From NCBI GenBank assembly GCA_019411365.1, contig DXQT01000010.1, positions 11,195-75,194 of the forward strand: a stretch of DNA of 64,000 bases, read 5' to 3'. Below, piece by piece: positions 27,587 through 36,948 of this stretch (its first letter is position 1; each line of letters opens with the position of its first letter). The stretch comes from Roseburia sp. (GTDB lineage Bacteria; Bacillota_A; Clostridia; Lachnospirales; Lachnospiraceae). Under the pieces are notes generated by a model. It was not told the DNA's origin and ran no database searches. It saw nothing but the letters and a program-made list of their open reading frames with translations. The position numbers were made by a program, and so were the translations under genes.

Positions 27587-28543
27587 TTATCTCGTACAGA
27601 TATATATCAGATATCCTGCATAACATGCAAGCAGCACCACACCTTCTTTTTTCTCTATATGAAGCCTGCTCCATGCAAACACCCATACAAGAATGCTTAC
27701 CAACACCAGAAGTATACTGTCCACCACATTTTCCATAATAAACGCTACCGGACTTATCGCTGCTGTCACTCCCAGAATAAACAGAATATTAAAAATATTT
27801 GATCCGATCACATTTCCAAATGCCATATCAACTTCATTTTTTCTTGCAGCTACCACAGAGGTGACAAATTCCGGCAGGCTGGTTCCCATTGCAACGATCG
27901 TAAGTCCAATCAGATTCTGGCTTAACCCGGCTTTTACGGCAATCGCTGACGCACCATCTACAACAAAATCCCCGCCAAATTTAATAGCCACTGCACCACC
28001 CACAATATATAATGCACATTTCCATGCAGGATAAATTTTATATTCACCGGAAGGATCTTCTGCTTCTGCCGATGCCGCATGCGCTTTTAATGCTGACCGT
28101 ACCATCCATACCAAAAATCCAATAAAAAGAAGTAACAATATCACACCATCTGTTCTTCCTATCTCCATGCCGGAAATTCCCAGAACAAACAAAAGCACCG
28201 CACACAGAACAGAAACTGGTATTTCTTTTTTTAATGTATCTTTCTGTACGATCAACGGTGCAAATAATGCACATGCCCCGCATACAAACATTAAATTAAA
28301 AAGGTTAGAACCTATCACATTGCTGACTGCCAATGCATTGTTACCGGCAACGGAAGCTGTTACACTGACAGCAAGTTCCGGCAGGCTCGTCCCCATTGCA
28401 ACGATCGTGAGTCCGACAATCATAGACGGAATCCGCAGCGCCCTTGCAACGGAAGAACTTCCCTCAACAAAAAAATCTGCACCTTTGATCAATAAAACAA
28501 ATCCCACCAGTAATAAAACTATTGACTGCATCATCGCCACCAT
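27587..28543 (-). CDS. Calcium/sodium antiporter (CaCA family, YrbG type)
   Basis: About 318 residues with ten membrane segments in two inverted halves. The alpha-repeats are clear: MGTSLPELAVSVTA near residue 50 with NVIGSNLFNL near 75, and MGTSLPEFVTSVVAA near 215 with NVIGSNIFNI near 240. Members exchange Na+ (or H+/K+) for Ca2+; direction and ion are inferred from the family. AGGAGG lies too close to the ATG at 28549 and 8 bases before the ATG at 28543, which is chosen. mntP ends 30 bases upstream, so both exporters may share the manganese-riboswitch transcript. Confidence 0.92.
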   Translation of the reverse strand: MVAMMQSIVLLLVGFVLLIKGADFFVEGSSSVARALRIPSMIVGLTIVAMGTSLPELAVSVTASVAGNNALAVSNVIGSNLFNLMFVCGACALFAPLIVQKDTLKKEIPVSVLCAVLLFVLGISGMEIGRTDGVILLLLFIGFLVWMVRSALKAHAASAEAEDPSGEYKIYPAWKCALYIVGGAVAIKFGGDFVVDGASAIAVKAGLSQNLIGLTIVAMGTSLPEFVTSVVAARKNEVDMAFGNVIGSNIFNILFILGVTAAISPVAFIMENVVDSILLVLVSILVWVFAWSRLHIEKKEGVVLLACYAGYLIYICTR

Positions 28544-28573
28544 ACACATTTCCTCCTTCGTTTTTCCTGTTAT

Positions 28574-29152
28574 TTATAAAATACCCAGATGTGTCAAAAG
28601 GATTCTGACACCGAGCAATACTAAGATCAGTCCGCCGGCAAACTCTGCTTTCTTTTCGTACTTGTTTCCAAAAAAGTTTCCGACATAAACGCCGCCAATG
28701 GAAATAAAAAACGTAGAAATTCCAATGATCGTGATAGCCTCCACGATCGGGTAATCTAAAAATGCAAATGTGATCCCAACTGCAAGTGCATCAATACTTG
28801 TTGCAACTGCAAGCACAAACATCTCTTTTAAATCGAGCGGTGCATCCATTTCTTTTACTTCGTCATCTTCCTTATCCGGTTTCACAGATTCCACAATCAT
28901 TTTTCCACCAATAATTCCAAGTAATATAAATGCGATCCAGTGATCGATGCTTGTGATATACTTTTCAAACTGACTTCCTAAAAGCCATCCGACAAATGGC
29001 ATCAATGCCTGAAATCCTCCGAAAAATAACCCGATCACAAGTGCCTGTTTTTTGTTGACCTTTCGCATCCCGAGTCCTTTGCAGATCGACACTGCAAATG
29101 CATCCATGGACAGCCCGACTCCCATCAGAAACAATTCAATAAAAATCGCCAT
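28574..29152 (-). CDS. mntP: Manganese efflux pump MntP
   Basis: 192 residues with six membrane segments and the two MntP repeats with essential Asp residues: GLSMDAFAVSICKG near residue 15 and ATSIDALAVGITF near 118. It exports Mn2+. The yybP-ykoY riboswitch upstream, which binds Mn2+ and turns on expression, confirms the role. A cytoplasmic acidic loop (KPDKEDDEVKEMD) separates the halves. Confidence 0.96.
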   Translation of the reverse strand: MAIFIELFLMGVGLSMDAFAVSICKGLGMRKVNKKQALVIGLFFGGFQALMPFVGWLLGSQFEKYITSIDHWIAFILLGIIGGKMIVESVKPDKEDDEVKEMDAPLDLKEMFVLAVATSIDALAVGITFAFLDYPIVEAITIIGISTFFISIGGVYVGNFFGNKYEKKAEFAGGLILVLLGVRILLTHLGIL

Positions 29153-29298
29153 CTTTTTTCACCGCTTTCTTTTTGTATCAGACATTTTCCGTGATATTTC
29201 CGCAGTTATTTTGTACTGTATGCGCCATTTCTGCAGTGATTTCCAATTTCCCTCATGTTTTTACTGATAATATTTATCTGTTAAATATGTCAAAAAAA

Positions 29299-29475
29299 GA
29301 GACTCCACGTATATTCCTGTACCGGATATCCTCGCAGATATCCCTACAAAAATATACATGAGTCTCATTCTTTAAGATTTGCCAGGTTCTTTTCGTGTGT
29401 GCCCACCAAAAGAAACCGGTATGTTGACAAACCACGCGATCACGCGAACTACTCCCTCACGGTTTCACAGACTGC
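29299..29475 (-). ncRNA. yybP-ykoY manganese riboswitch with terminator, upstream of mntP
   Basis: The gap 29153-29617 holds this element. Read on the minus strand it has GAGGGAGTAGTT (about 29448-29459), GTCAACATACCGG (29416-29428) and GTGGGCAC (about 29398-29405), matching the conserved core of the yybP-ykoY class. A long terminator hairpin follows: GAGACTC...GGATATC paired with GATATCC...GAGTCTC (29299-29366) and then TTTTTTT. Mn2+ binding should favour read-through into mntP. Confidence 0.85.
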
Positions 29476-29579
29476 TTCCCTTACAAACCAGCCTGTGCTT
29501 ATCATAAGTTTTTCACTTATGCCAAACGCTGTTTTCACATCATATCTTATGCACCATGATTTGTCAATCAATGTTTTAA

Positions 29580-29617
29580 TAAAAATACATTACCTTATGC
29601 AGCCCATGCTTTTTTAA
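29580..29617 (-). repeat. Short dispersed repeat after the helicase gene
   Basis: AAAAAAGCATGGGCTGCATAAG and about 35 following bases resemble 26200-26250, the 3' end of the small membrane protein gene and its flank (both would encode KKxWxA then stop). Here it follows the helicase stop directly, out of frame, so it is a relic or a dispersed 3' element. Confidence 0.45.
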
Positions 29618-32600
29618 TCAGCCAAGCAATTCAAGAATCTCTTCTTTTGTGAAGCTTGCAGAATCCATTCCTTCGCCCTCGAGCACCTGCTCGGCAAGTT
29701 TCTTTTTCCGCTCCTGGATATCGATGATCTTCTCCTCGATCGTTCCCTCTGCCACAAGTTTGTATACCGTCACGACATGCTTCTGTCCGATACGGTGCGC
29801 ACGGTCTGTCGCCTGGTTCTGCACGGCAACATTCCACCACGGATCGTAGTGGATGACGATGTCCGCGGAGGTAAGGTTTAATCCGGTTCCACCCGCCTTT
29901 AAGCTGATACAGAATACCGGAACATCATCGTTATTAAAACTTTCCACCATCTGCATACGTTTTTCCTTATTTACAGAACCGGTCAGAAGATAGTAGTCGA
30001 TTCCTTCTTTTTTCAGGCGCTCTGTCAGACGGTCTAACATGGATGTAAACTGCGAGAACAGAAGGATCTTGTGTCCTGCTCCGACTGCGTTTACGATCAA
30101 TTCCATACACATGTCGGTCTTTGCGGATTCTCCATGGTAATCTTCCAGTAAAAGTCCCGGATCACAGCAGAGCTGACGCAGTTTGGTAAGTTCGGAAAGG
30201 ATCTGCATCCTGCCTTTATGGAACTCTTTCTCATTCTGCTGGCTAAGCATTTCCTTCATCCTGGTCGCATAAGCATCATATAACTGCATCTGTTCGCCAT
30301 CGAGTCTTGCGAATACATTTTCTTCGATCTTCTCCGGAAGGTCTTTTAACACATCCCCTTTCAGACGTCTTAAAATAAACGGACGGATCATGCGCTGTAA
30401 ACGCTCCATCTTGTTTGCATCCTGATTCACAGCGATCGGAAGCTCGATCTCCTCCCGGAACTTCTGATAGGTATACAAAAATCCCGGCATCAGATAATCA
30501 AAAATACTCCAGAGCTCACTGAGTCTGTTTTCGATCGGTGTTCCGGTCAATGCCAGCTTGAATGCCGCAGTGATCTTTTTGACACCTTTTGCCGCCTGTG
30601 TGGACGGGTTCTTGATATACTGTGCCTCATCGATGACCTGAATCGCAAATACAAACTTCTGGTACACTTCGGCATCACGTTTTAACAGATCATACGAAGT
30701 AATAAGGATTTCTCCCTCTTTGCTGTGACGGATGATCGACGCACGATCCGGTACACTTCCGGCAACAATGACTGTTTTTAACTGTGGTGCAAAGCGTGTG
30801 ATCTCTTTCTGCCAGTTGTAGACCAGAGATGCCGGACACACGATCAGGGAACGGCGCAGTTCCTTTTCCCCAGCCTGCATTTCTTGCTGTTCTGCCGTTA
30901 AAAGGCTGATGACCTGAAGCGTCTTTCCAAGTCCCATATCATCGGCTAAAATACCGCCGAATCCATTCTCACGCAGCGTCTTTAACCACAGGAATCCATT
31001 CTTCTGGTAACTTCTCATAATAGAATTCAGCGCTTCCGGCACTTCATAGTCACTGTCCTCGATCGTCTTCATGTTGCGGACCATGCCCTTGAACTCTTTA
31101 TTTTTCTCGATCGAGAGAAGCTGATTGTTCTTTAATGCCGCGTCCAGATACATTGCGCGGTATTTTGGTACAATTAAAGTGCCTTTTTTGAGATTTGTCT
31201 CCGTCAGGCGCAGATCCTCGCTGACTTCCGCCAACGTACTTAAACCGTCCTCTTCAATATTTAAAAAGTCGCCGTTTTTCAAACGGATATACTTCTTTTT
31301 CCTGTCATATTTTGAGAGCAGGTAGGCAAGTTCCTCCCGTGACATCTCATCGGAATGAATTTTTAATTCCAGAAGATCACTTTTTAACGAGATACCCACG
31401 GAAACGGCCGGGGAAGATACCACCTTTAAATTGCGGAAATTTTCCGTTGTATAAATGGTCATAAATTCACCCAGTCTTCTCAATCCACCTGAAACTAACT
31501 GATACAACATCTCCTCATTGTTCTTCAGCACAAAGACTGTCTGGGACAGCGCATATTCATTGAAATACGGTTCCACAAGATTTTTGATGCGGAGTTCCTC
31601 TGCGAGATCGCGCACTTCACCCGGTGCGATCTTCTCGAGGACATTATATTTATCATCCCCGTAAGCTGCCATCAGTTTTGCACCTACCGTATTCATATCC
31701 TGTCTGTCTAAATAAAGTTCAAACTCAGGTTTCGGCGGCACATAAAGGCTCTCATCAAATCCTGCCTCTTTTTCCACTTTAAAATATTTTTTCAGTAATG
31801 GAAGCAGGTCGCGGCAGAACATGGCAAGCTCATCTGCAGCGATATAAGTCTGTCCTCCGGTCTGGCGGTGCAGAAATTCAAAAAATTCTCCGACCGTTTC
31901 TTTCATTCCTGCCGGACTGCGGTAGATCATATCCGCGTCATAGAAATAAAAATATTTTTCACCGATGATCACAGAATCATCTTCCAGCATCAGAAAGATA
32001 CCGGAACCGCCCTGACGGATAACCAGCTTCGGACGCTTTTCTTCCGGTGAAAATGTATAGGTATCCTCCGGTAAAAATCCTACCTCTGCCTCAAACGGCA
32101 TATCCCCGACTGCCTCAAAAAAACGGTCGATCCCCACACTGTCTAACTCCATCGTGCGTTCATAACTGCCCGTATACGCATAATATGCATGGAACTGGCT
32201 CTGACGTCTTTTATCCATCTCCTGCTGTTCCATAAATGCAATCATACGTTTTGCAGATTCCGTAAATGCATCCAGATGATGATAAAACTCCAGTTTTTTA
32301 CCGTAACGGACTTTTTCATTGATTTTAATCGAGTGTAAAAATGCAGAAATATTTTTGAGTACATATTTCTGCTCCATTCCAATCTTAAATTCCACCGTGG
32401 CATAACTGTATTCCATCTTGAAATAAGGCTCTAACTCCACCTTGCCGTAAATATTTTCCGGTAAAAGATAGGTGGAACCTGCACGCATGGAATAACGGTT
32501 TAACAGATTTTTTAATGAAGTATCCGTTTTTAACTCTTTTTCCGTGCGGATGTTCTTCTGCTCTGTCTTCTCGCTTACTCCAAGTTTTGCATTTAAGATA

Positions 32601-32917
32601 TCTTTCGCCTGTCTGCGGTTCACATAGGCAAGCGCAACGGCAACACAGTGCTTGCAGATGCCCTCATAGTTGCAAAACGCCTCACAGTTGCAGCGGCTCT
32701 CTGAAACTTCCGCATATTCTTCATCTATCACAAGCCGGACATCGTAGTGATCCTCGACTGTTCCTTTTACTCTTCCAATTAATTCTGCCTTTGGAACGCC
32801 ATCTTCCGTGTATACGTCATAGGAAAATTCCTGCACGAGTCCACGCTCATACAATTCCTTTCCCCGGCGGTATGCTGCCGGATATGCTTCCTGCTTAATG
32901 TCTGATATGGAAAACAT
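29618..32917 (-). CDS. SNF2/RapA-type helicase with N-terminal SWIM zinc finger
   Basis: About 1,099 residues. An N-terminal SWIM finger (RCNCEAFCNYEG and CKHCVAVAL, residues about 78-100) is followed by a long bacterial SNF2-associated region (to about 600). Then comes the ATPase: Walker A DDMGLGKTLQ near 655, DEAQ box VIDEAQYIKN near 760 and motif VI QATDRAHRIGQ near 1040. Such proteins translocate on DNA and may remodel RNA polymerase or protein-DNA complexes. The frame is open from a TTG at 32935, but that codon overlaps the ribosome site GAGGAG; the ATG at 32917 is preferred. Confidence 0.93.
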   Translation of the reverse strand: MFSISDIKQEAYPAAYRRGKELYERGLVQEFSYDVYTEDGVPKAELIGRVKGTVEDHYDVRLVIDEEYAEVSESRCNCEAFCNYEGICKHCVAVALAYVNRRQAKDILNAKLGVSEKTEQKNIRTEKELKTDTSLKNLLNRYSMRAGSTYLLPENIYGKVELEPYFKMEYSYATVEFKIGMEQKYVLKNISAFLHSIKINEKVRYGKKLEFYHHLDAFTESAKRMIAFMEQQEMDKRRQSQFHAYYAYTGSYERTMELDSVGIDRFFEAVGDMPFEAEVGFLPEDTYTFSPEEKRPKLVIRQGGSGIFLMLEDDSVIIGEKYFYFYDADMIYRSPAGMKETVGEFFEFLHRQTGGQTYIAADELAMFCRDLLPLLKKYFKVEKEAGFDESLYVPPKPEFELYLDRQDMNTVGAKLMAAYGDDKYNVLEKIAPGEVRDLAEELRIKNLVEPYFNEYALSQTVFVLKNNEEMLYQLVSGGLRRLGEFMTIYTTENFRNLKVVSSPAVSVGISLKSDLLELKIHSDEMSREELAYLLSKYDRKKKYIRLKNGDFLNIEEDGLSTLAEVSEDLRLTETNLKKGTLIVPKYRAMYLDAALKNNQLLSIEKNKEFKGMVRNMKTIEDSDYEVPEALNSIMRSYQKNGFLWLKTLRENGFGGILADDMGLGKTLQVISLLTAEQQEMQAGEKELRRSLIVCPASLVYNWQKEITRFAPQLKTVIVAGSVPDRASIIRHSKEGEILITSYDLLKRDAEVYQKFVFAIQVIDEAQYIKNPSTQAAKGVKKITAAFKLALTGTPIENRLSELWSIFDYLMPGFLYTYQKFREEIELPIAVNQDANKMERLQRMIRPFILRRLKGDVLKDLPEKIEENVFARLDGEQMQLYDAYATRMKEMLSQQNEKEFHKGRMQILSELTKLRQLCCDPGLLLEDYHGESAKTDMCMELIVNAVGAGHKILLFSQFTSMLDRLTERLKKEGIDYYLLTGSVNKEKRMQMVESFNNDDVPVFCISLKAGGTGLNLTSADIVIHYDPWWNVAVQNQATDRAHRIGQKHVVTVYKLVAEGTIEEKIIDIQERKKKLAEQVLEGEGMDSASFTKEEILELLG

Positions 32918-32998
32918 GATTGCTGTGCTCCTCAATAGTATATTTTTTGCATCTTTCTATTGTAACATAAATTTGAGGATTCGGTTAGACTTTTTTCA

Positions 32999-34312
32999 CT
33001 AAAATACAATCTTGATCTCCGTACCCACACCAACCTCACTTGTCAGCGTCATCTGCGCATCATGCTGCGCGACAATATGCTTTACAATGGCAAGTCCCAG
33101 ACCTGTGCCGCCAGTGGATTTTGACCGGCTCTTATCGACACGGTAGAAACGCTCAAAGACGCGTTCCTGCTGTTCTTTCGGGATTCCGATACCGGTATCT
33201 TTTACGATCAGGACCGGTCTGGTATTTTCGATCGTAGTCACGATCGTGACACTGCCGCCTTTTTTATTATAACGGACCGCATTACTGCAAAGGTTAAAAA
33301 GCAGTTCCTCAAGCAGCGTCTTGTTTCCGTTCATTGGAACAGACGCCCCCTCTAAGTGCAGCGTCACCTCATTTTTATCTGCCTGCATCTGCATGGAATG
33401 AATGCACTGCTCCCCAAGATCATGCAGATCAACCGTCTCAAATTCAAGTTTTAAATCACTGTCATCTAATTCTGAAAGCTTTATAATATCGTTGATCAAT
33501 GCCTGCAGACGCTCTGCACTCTTATGGATCTCATTTGCAAAATGCGCGGTATCCTCCCCGCCCGTCATTCCGCTTGCGATCAGTTCCGCATATCCGGAGA
33601 TCGCAGTCAACGGCGTCTTTAATTCATGGGAAACGTTGGCTGTAAACTCCTGACGCATCTGCGCATGATTTAAAATATCCATATGCTGTTTTTTGATCAT
33701 GGAAATAAACGGGCGCATTTCCTCGTAAACTTCCGTTTCATCCACCAGGATAATATTATCTGCCATTTTCCCGATCGGTGCCATGAGTCTCCGTGTCAGA
33801 CGGTAAGAATAAAATACACACATCAGAAATACCATCAGACCAACCGCTAAGATCAGACCTGACATCGTAGACACCAGATGATAAATACTTCCACTCTCTT
33901 TCGCAACACGCACAACGCTCCCATCTTCTTTTCTAAGTGCATAATAAAAGGTATGCTTTGACGACGTAGCTGAGACACGGATCGATTTTCCCTCGCCATT
34001 TTTTATGGCCTCCGCAATTTCCGGGCGTTCCTTATGGTTCTCCATGGAAGAAGCATCTTCCATACTGTCATACAGGACCGTGCCATCCGTATCCACGCAG
34101 GTGATGCGCAGCCCGTCATTTTCCAAAGAATACGTGATATCCTTCGAAAGTTCATTCGGACTGATCACCGAGACAACATGTGCACTTGCCTTTAAATCAT
34201 CAAATATCTGTTCCTCCAGAATCTGATAAAAAAGAAACATAGAACAAACGGCAGTCACCACAATGGCGATTGCCGCAATCAACATAAAACCGGTATTAAT
34301 TCTTTTTTTCAT
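32999..34312 (-). CDS. phoR: Phosphate sensor histidine kinase PhoR
   Basis: 437 residues: membrane helix at about 8-30, an extracellular sensor of about 130 residues, second membrane helix near 155-175, then HAMP-like linker and kinase core. The phosphorylated His is in SHELKTPLTAISG (near 230), the N box in LCSNAVRYN (near 340), and the G boxes in DTGIGIPKEQQ and GGTGLGLAIV. The start codon overlaps the end of phoP (ATGA), the usual arrangement of PhoPR. Its position beside pst and phoU supports the phosphate role. Confidence 0.93.
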   Translation of the reverse strand: MKKRINTGFMLIAAIAIVVTAVCSMFLFYQILEEQIFDDLKASAHVVSVISPNELSKDITYSLENDGLRITCVDTDGTVLYDSMEDASSMENHKERPEIAEAIKNGEGKSIRVSATSSKHTFYYALRKEDGSVVRVAKESGSIYHLVSTMSGLILAVGLMVFLMCVFYSYRLTRRLMAPIGKMADNIILVDETEVYEEMRPFISMIKKQHMDILNHAQMRQEFTANVSHELKTPLTAISGYAELIASGMTGGEDTAHFANEIHKSAERLQALINDIIKLSELDDSDLKLEFETVDLHDLGEQCIHSMQMQADKNEVTLHLEGASVPMNGNKTLLEELLFNLCSNAVRYNKKGGSVTIVTTIENTRPVLIVKDTGIGIPKEQQERVFERFYRVDKSRSKSTGGTGLGLAIVKHIVAQHDAQMTLTSEVGVGTEIKIVF

Positions 34313-34980
34313 TCGATCATGTACCCCACATTCCGCACGGTCTTGATGCAGCTTCCTGCTGCTCCAAGTTTCTGCCGCAGTGTTTTGATATGCATATCAA
34401 CGGTACGGCTCTCTCCTTCGTACTCAAATCCCCATACCTGATCCATAATCTTGTCTCTTGATAAAACGATTCCCTGATTGAGCATCAGGTACTTTAACAA
34501 TTCAAATTCTTTAAATGTCAGCTCACACAGCTGCCCTGCAACCGTAACGGCATGTTTGTCCATATCCATAAGGATATCTTCATGTATCAGCTGTGAATCT
34601 TCATTCATGCGGCTTGTTCTTCGAAGCAGTGCTTTCACACGGGAGATCAGCTCCATGACTCCAAACGGCTTTGTGATATAATCATCTGCTCCAAGATCAA
34701 GTCCCTTTACCTTATCAAGCTCACTTGTCTTTGCCGTTACCATAATAACCGGGACATCCGCGGTCGCCTTGTCTGCCCGGATCCTTGTTAAAATATCCAG
34801 TCCGTCTTCCCCCGGAAGCATGATATCTAAAAGGATCAGGGATGGGATATTTTTTTCCAGACGCTTAAAAAATGATGCGCTGCCCTCAAATTCTTCCACT
34901 TCATAACCGCTGTTTTTGAGCGCATAACGTTCAATTTCACGAATATTAATATCGTCTTCCACTATATAGATCGTTGCCAT
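34309..34980 (-). CDS. phoP: Phosphate response regulator PhoP/PhoB
   Basis: 223 residues: receiver domain with acidic pocket and phospho-acceptor Asp in LLDIMLPGEDG (near 52), and the conserved Lys in DYITKPF; C-terminal OmpR-type winged helix (DMHIKTLRQKLG near 205). The frame is open from 35151, but the protein proper starts MATIYIVEDD at 34980, with GAGG 6 bases before it and the GCGCAAAAATGGGG leader motif further upstream. It should bind the TTTACA-type repeats found before pstS, the Na/Pi cotransporter and the GDPD gene. Confidence 0.94.
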   Translation of the reverse strand: MATIYIVEDDINIREIERYALKNSGYEVEEFEGSASFFKRLEKNIPSLILLDIMLPGEDGLDILTRIRADKATADVPVIMVTAKTSELDKVKGLDLGADDYITKPFGVMELISRVKALLRRTSRMNEDSQLIHEDILMDMDKHAVTVAGQLCELTFKEFELLKYLMLNQGIVLSRDKIMDQVWGFEYEGESRTVDMHIKTLRQKLGAAGSCIKTVRNVGYMIE

Positions 34981-35009
34981 ATTTTTCCTCAATCCCCATT
35001 TTTGCGCCC

Positions 35010-36770
35010 TTAAATCTGATATATCTTCTCGAACTCGTTTAACTGTTTTGTAAACTCTGCGCTCTCCTCTGCATCCAGCTGCTCGGTAAAACTGTGTTCC
35101 TCTAACTGGGTATCCTCTAACTGCATCATATATACCGCGATATTCGAACAATGGTCTGCAACACGCTCATAGTTCATTGCAAGATCTGACAATACAAGAC
35201 CAAGCTCAATGGTACATTTCCCTTTTCTAAGACGCTTCATATGGTTTTTCTTTACTGTCTTGTTTAACTCATCAATGACTTCTTCTAACGGTTCTACCGT
35301 ACGCGCAAGTGCCTCATCACCCTCCACAAATGCGTTCGTGGTACGCTCTAAGATATCACGGAGTGCTGTGCTGTATACCTTCATTTCTTCCTTTGCTTTC
35401 TTGGAAAATACAGCGCCCTCTTTATACATCTGCTGTGCATTTTCCACCACGTTGATGGAATGGTCGGAAATTCGCTCAAAATCTGTCAGGCAGTGAAGCA
35501 GTGATGTTACCTTCAGACTGTCTTTGTAAGATAAATTCTGGCTGCTTAACTTGGTTAAGTATGCACTGAGTTTGTCATCATAGGTATCCACGATGTTTTC
35601 TTTTGCAATGACATCCTCGATCTTTTCTTCGGAGTACTCATCCAGTACAGTCATCGCCTCTAAAAATCCTTCGTGTGTAATCTTTGCCATCTGATTGGCA
35701 AGAGAATGGCACTGCTCAATCGCAAATGCAGGGCTGTTTAAGAAACGGTCGTCTAAAATAACAAATACATCCTCTTTCTGATTCTGTTCCTCTGCAGTTT
35801 TCGGGATCGTTAAGTATGCCAGTTTCTCCAATCCCTTTGTAAATGGAAGTAAAACCAGGGTTGCGAACACATTAAATATGGTGTGGATCATTGCGATTCC
35901 CGCTGCTCCAACGACTTCATTTGTAAATTCGAATCCGATCAGCGCATTGCCTGTATAAAACAATACCAGAAACAGAACTGTGCCGATCACGTTAAAATAA
36001 AGATGCACGAATGCCGTTCTCTTTGCACCTCTGTTTGCACCGATTGCTGAAATCATTGCCGTCACACAGGTACCGATATTCTGTCCCATAATGATCGGGA
36101 TCACAGAACCATAGGTAAATGCTCCTGTTACAGACAGTGCCTGTAAAATTCCGACCGATGCAGAGGAACTCTGGATGATCGCAGTAAGTACAGCTCCTGC
36201 CAATACACCAAGGAACGGATTGTGGAACATCGTTAAGATATTCGTAAATTCTGGCACATCTGCAAGCGGTTCTACCGCCCCGCTCATGCTCTCCATACCG
36301 TACATCAATACTGCAAATCCAAGTAAGATCTCACCGATATCTTTTTTCTTGTCGCTCTTTTTCGACATACAAAGTATGATACCGATCATTGCAAGGATCG
36401 GTGAGAAGGAGGATGGTTTTAACATCTGGATAAAAAAGTTATCCCCCTGCAGTCCACTTAAGCTCAAAAGCCATGACGTTACCGTTGTTCCGATATTTGC
36501 ACCCATAATGATGCCGACTGCCTGTGACAGCTTCATAATACCGGAGTTCACAAAACCAACCACCATAACCGTCGTCGCCGATGACGACTGGATCACTGCG
36601 GTTACACCTGCACCAAGCAACACTGCCTTGATCGGGTTTGATGTCAGAGTCTCTAATATCTTCTCTAATTTACCTCCTGACATCTTCTCCAGTCCGGCAC
36701 CCATTACATTCATTCCGTACAGGAACAGTGCCAATCCGCCAATGAGGGTCAGTACTCCAAAAATATCCAT
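35010..36770 (-). CDS. Na+/phosphate cotransporter with C-terminal PhoU-like domain
   Basis: 586 residues. The N-terminal half is a PNaS-family transporter with about nine membrane helices and two QSSSA signatures (VIQSSSATTVMVV near 60 and IIQSSSASVGILQ near 195). The C-terminal 220 residues form a PhoU-like helical bundle (FERISDHSINV near 425 and YERVADHCSNIAV near 540). It imports, or in bacteria sometimes exports, phosphate with sodium. A PhoP-box array lies upstream and phoP follows by 29 bases, so transporter, regulator and kinase seem to form one autoregulated unit. Confidence 0.93.
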   Translation of the reverse strand: MDIFGVLTLIGGLALFLYGMNVMGAGLEKMSGGKLEKILETLTSNPIKAVLLGAGVTAVIQSSSATTVMVVGFVNSGIMKLSQAVGIIMGANIGTTVTSWLLSLSGLQGDNFFIQMLKPSSFSPILAMIGIILCMSKKSDKKKDIGEILLGFAVLMYGMESMSGAVEPLADVPEFTNILTMFHNPFLGVLAGAVLTAIIQSSSASVGILQALSVTGAFTYGSVIPIIMGQNIGTCVTAMISAIGANRGAKRTAFVHLYFNVIGTVLFLVLFYTGNALIGFEFTNEVVGAAGIAMIHTIFNVFATLVLLPFTKGLEKLAYLTIPKTAEEQNQKEDVFVILDDRFLNSPAFAIEQCHSLANQMAKITHEGFLEAMTVLDEYSEEKIEDVIAKENIVDTYDDKLSAYLTKLSSQNLSYKDSLKVTSLLHCLTDFERISDHSINVVENAQQMYKEGAVFSKKAKEEMKVYSTALRDILERTTNAFVEGDEALARTVEPLEEVIDELNKTVKKNHMKRLRKGKCTIELGLVLSDLAMNYERVADHCSNIAVYMMQLEDTQLEEHSFTEQLDAEESAEFTKQLNEFEKIYQI

Positions 36771-36877
36771 CTCAATCTCCTTTTGTATGCCGCTTTTCTT
36801 ATTCTTTACGTTTTTTTGACATATAATTTATTTATACAGCATTTTTCGTCATTTTGCAATTAGCATAAAAAGGAGTA

Positions 36878-36916
36878 TGTAAATTCGCCGTCAACTTTAT
36901 GTAAAATCTATGTAAA
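36878..36916 (-). promoter_or_regulatory. PhoP-box array before the Na/Pi cotransporter-phoP-phoR unit
   Basis: TTTACA (plus-strand TGTAAA) occurs at 36878-36883, 36900-36905 and 36911-36916, spaced 22 and 11 bases. The 11-bp period is the hallmark of PhoP direct repeats in Gram-positive bacteria. Confidence 0.75.
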
Positions 36917-36948
36917 ATCTCAAAGAAACCATTTATTTTTGTCTATTT

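Noticed and set aside
34981..35151. N-terminal extension of PhoP
   Set aside because: It is the 3' end of the cotransporter gene and its gap read in another frame; the receiver domain begins at 34980.
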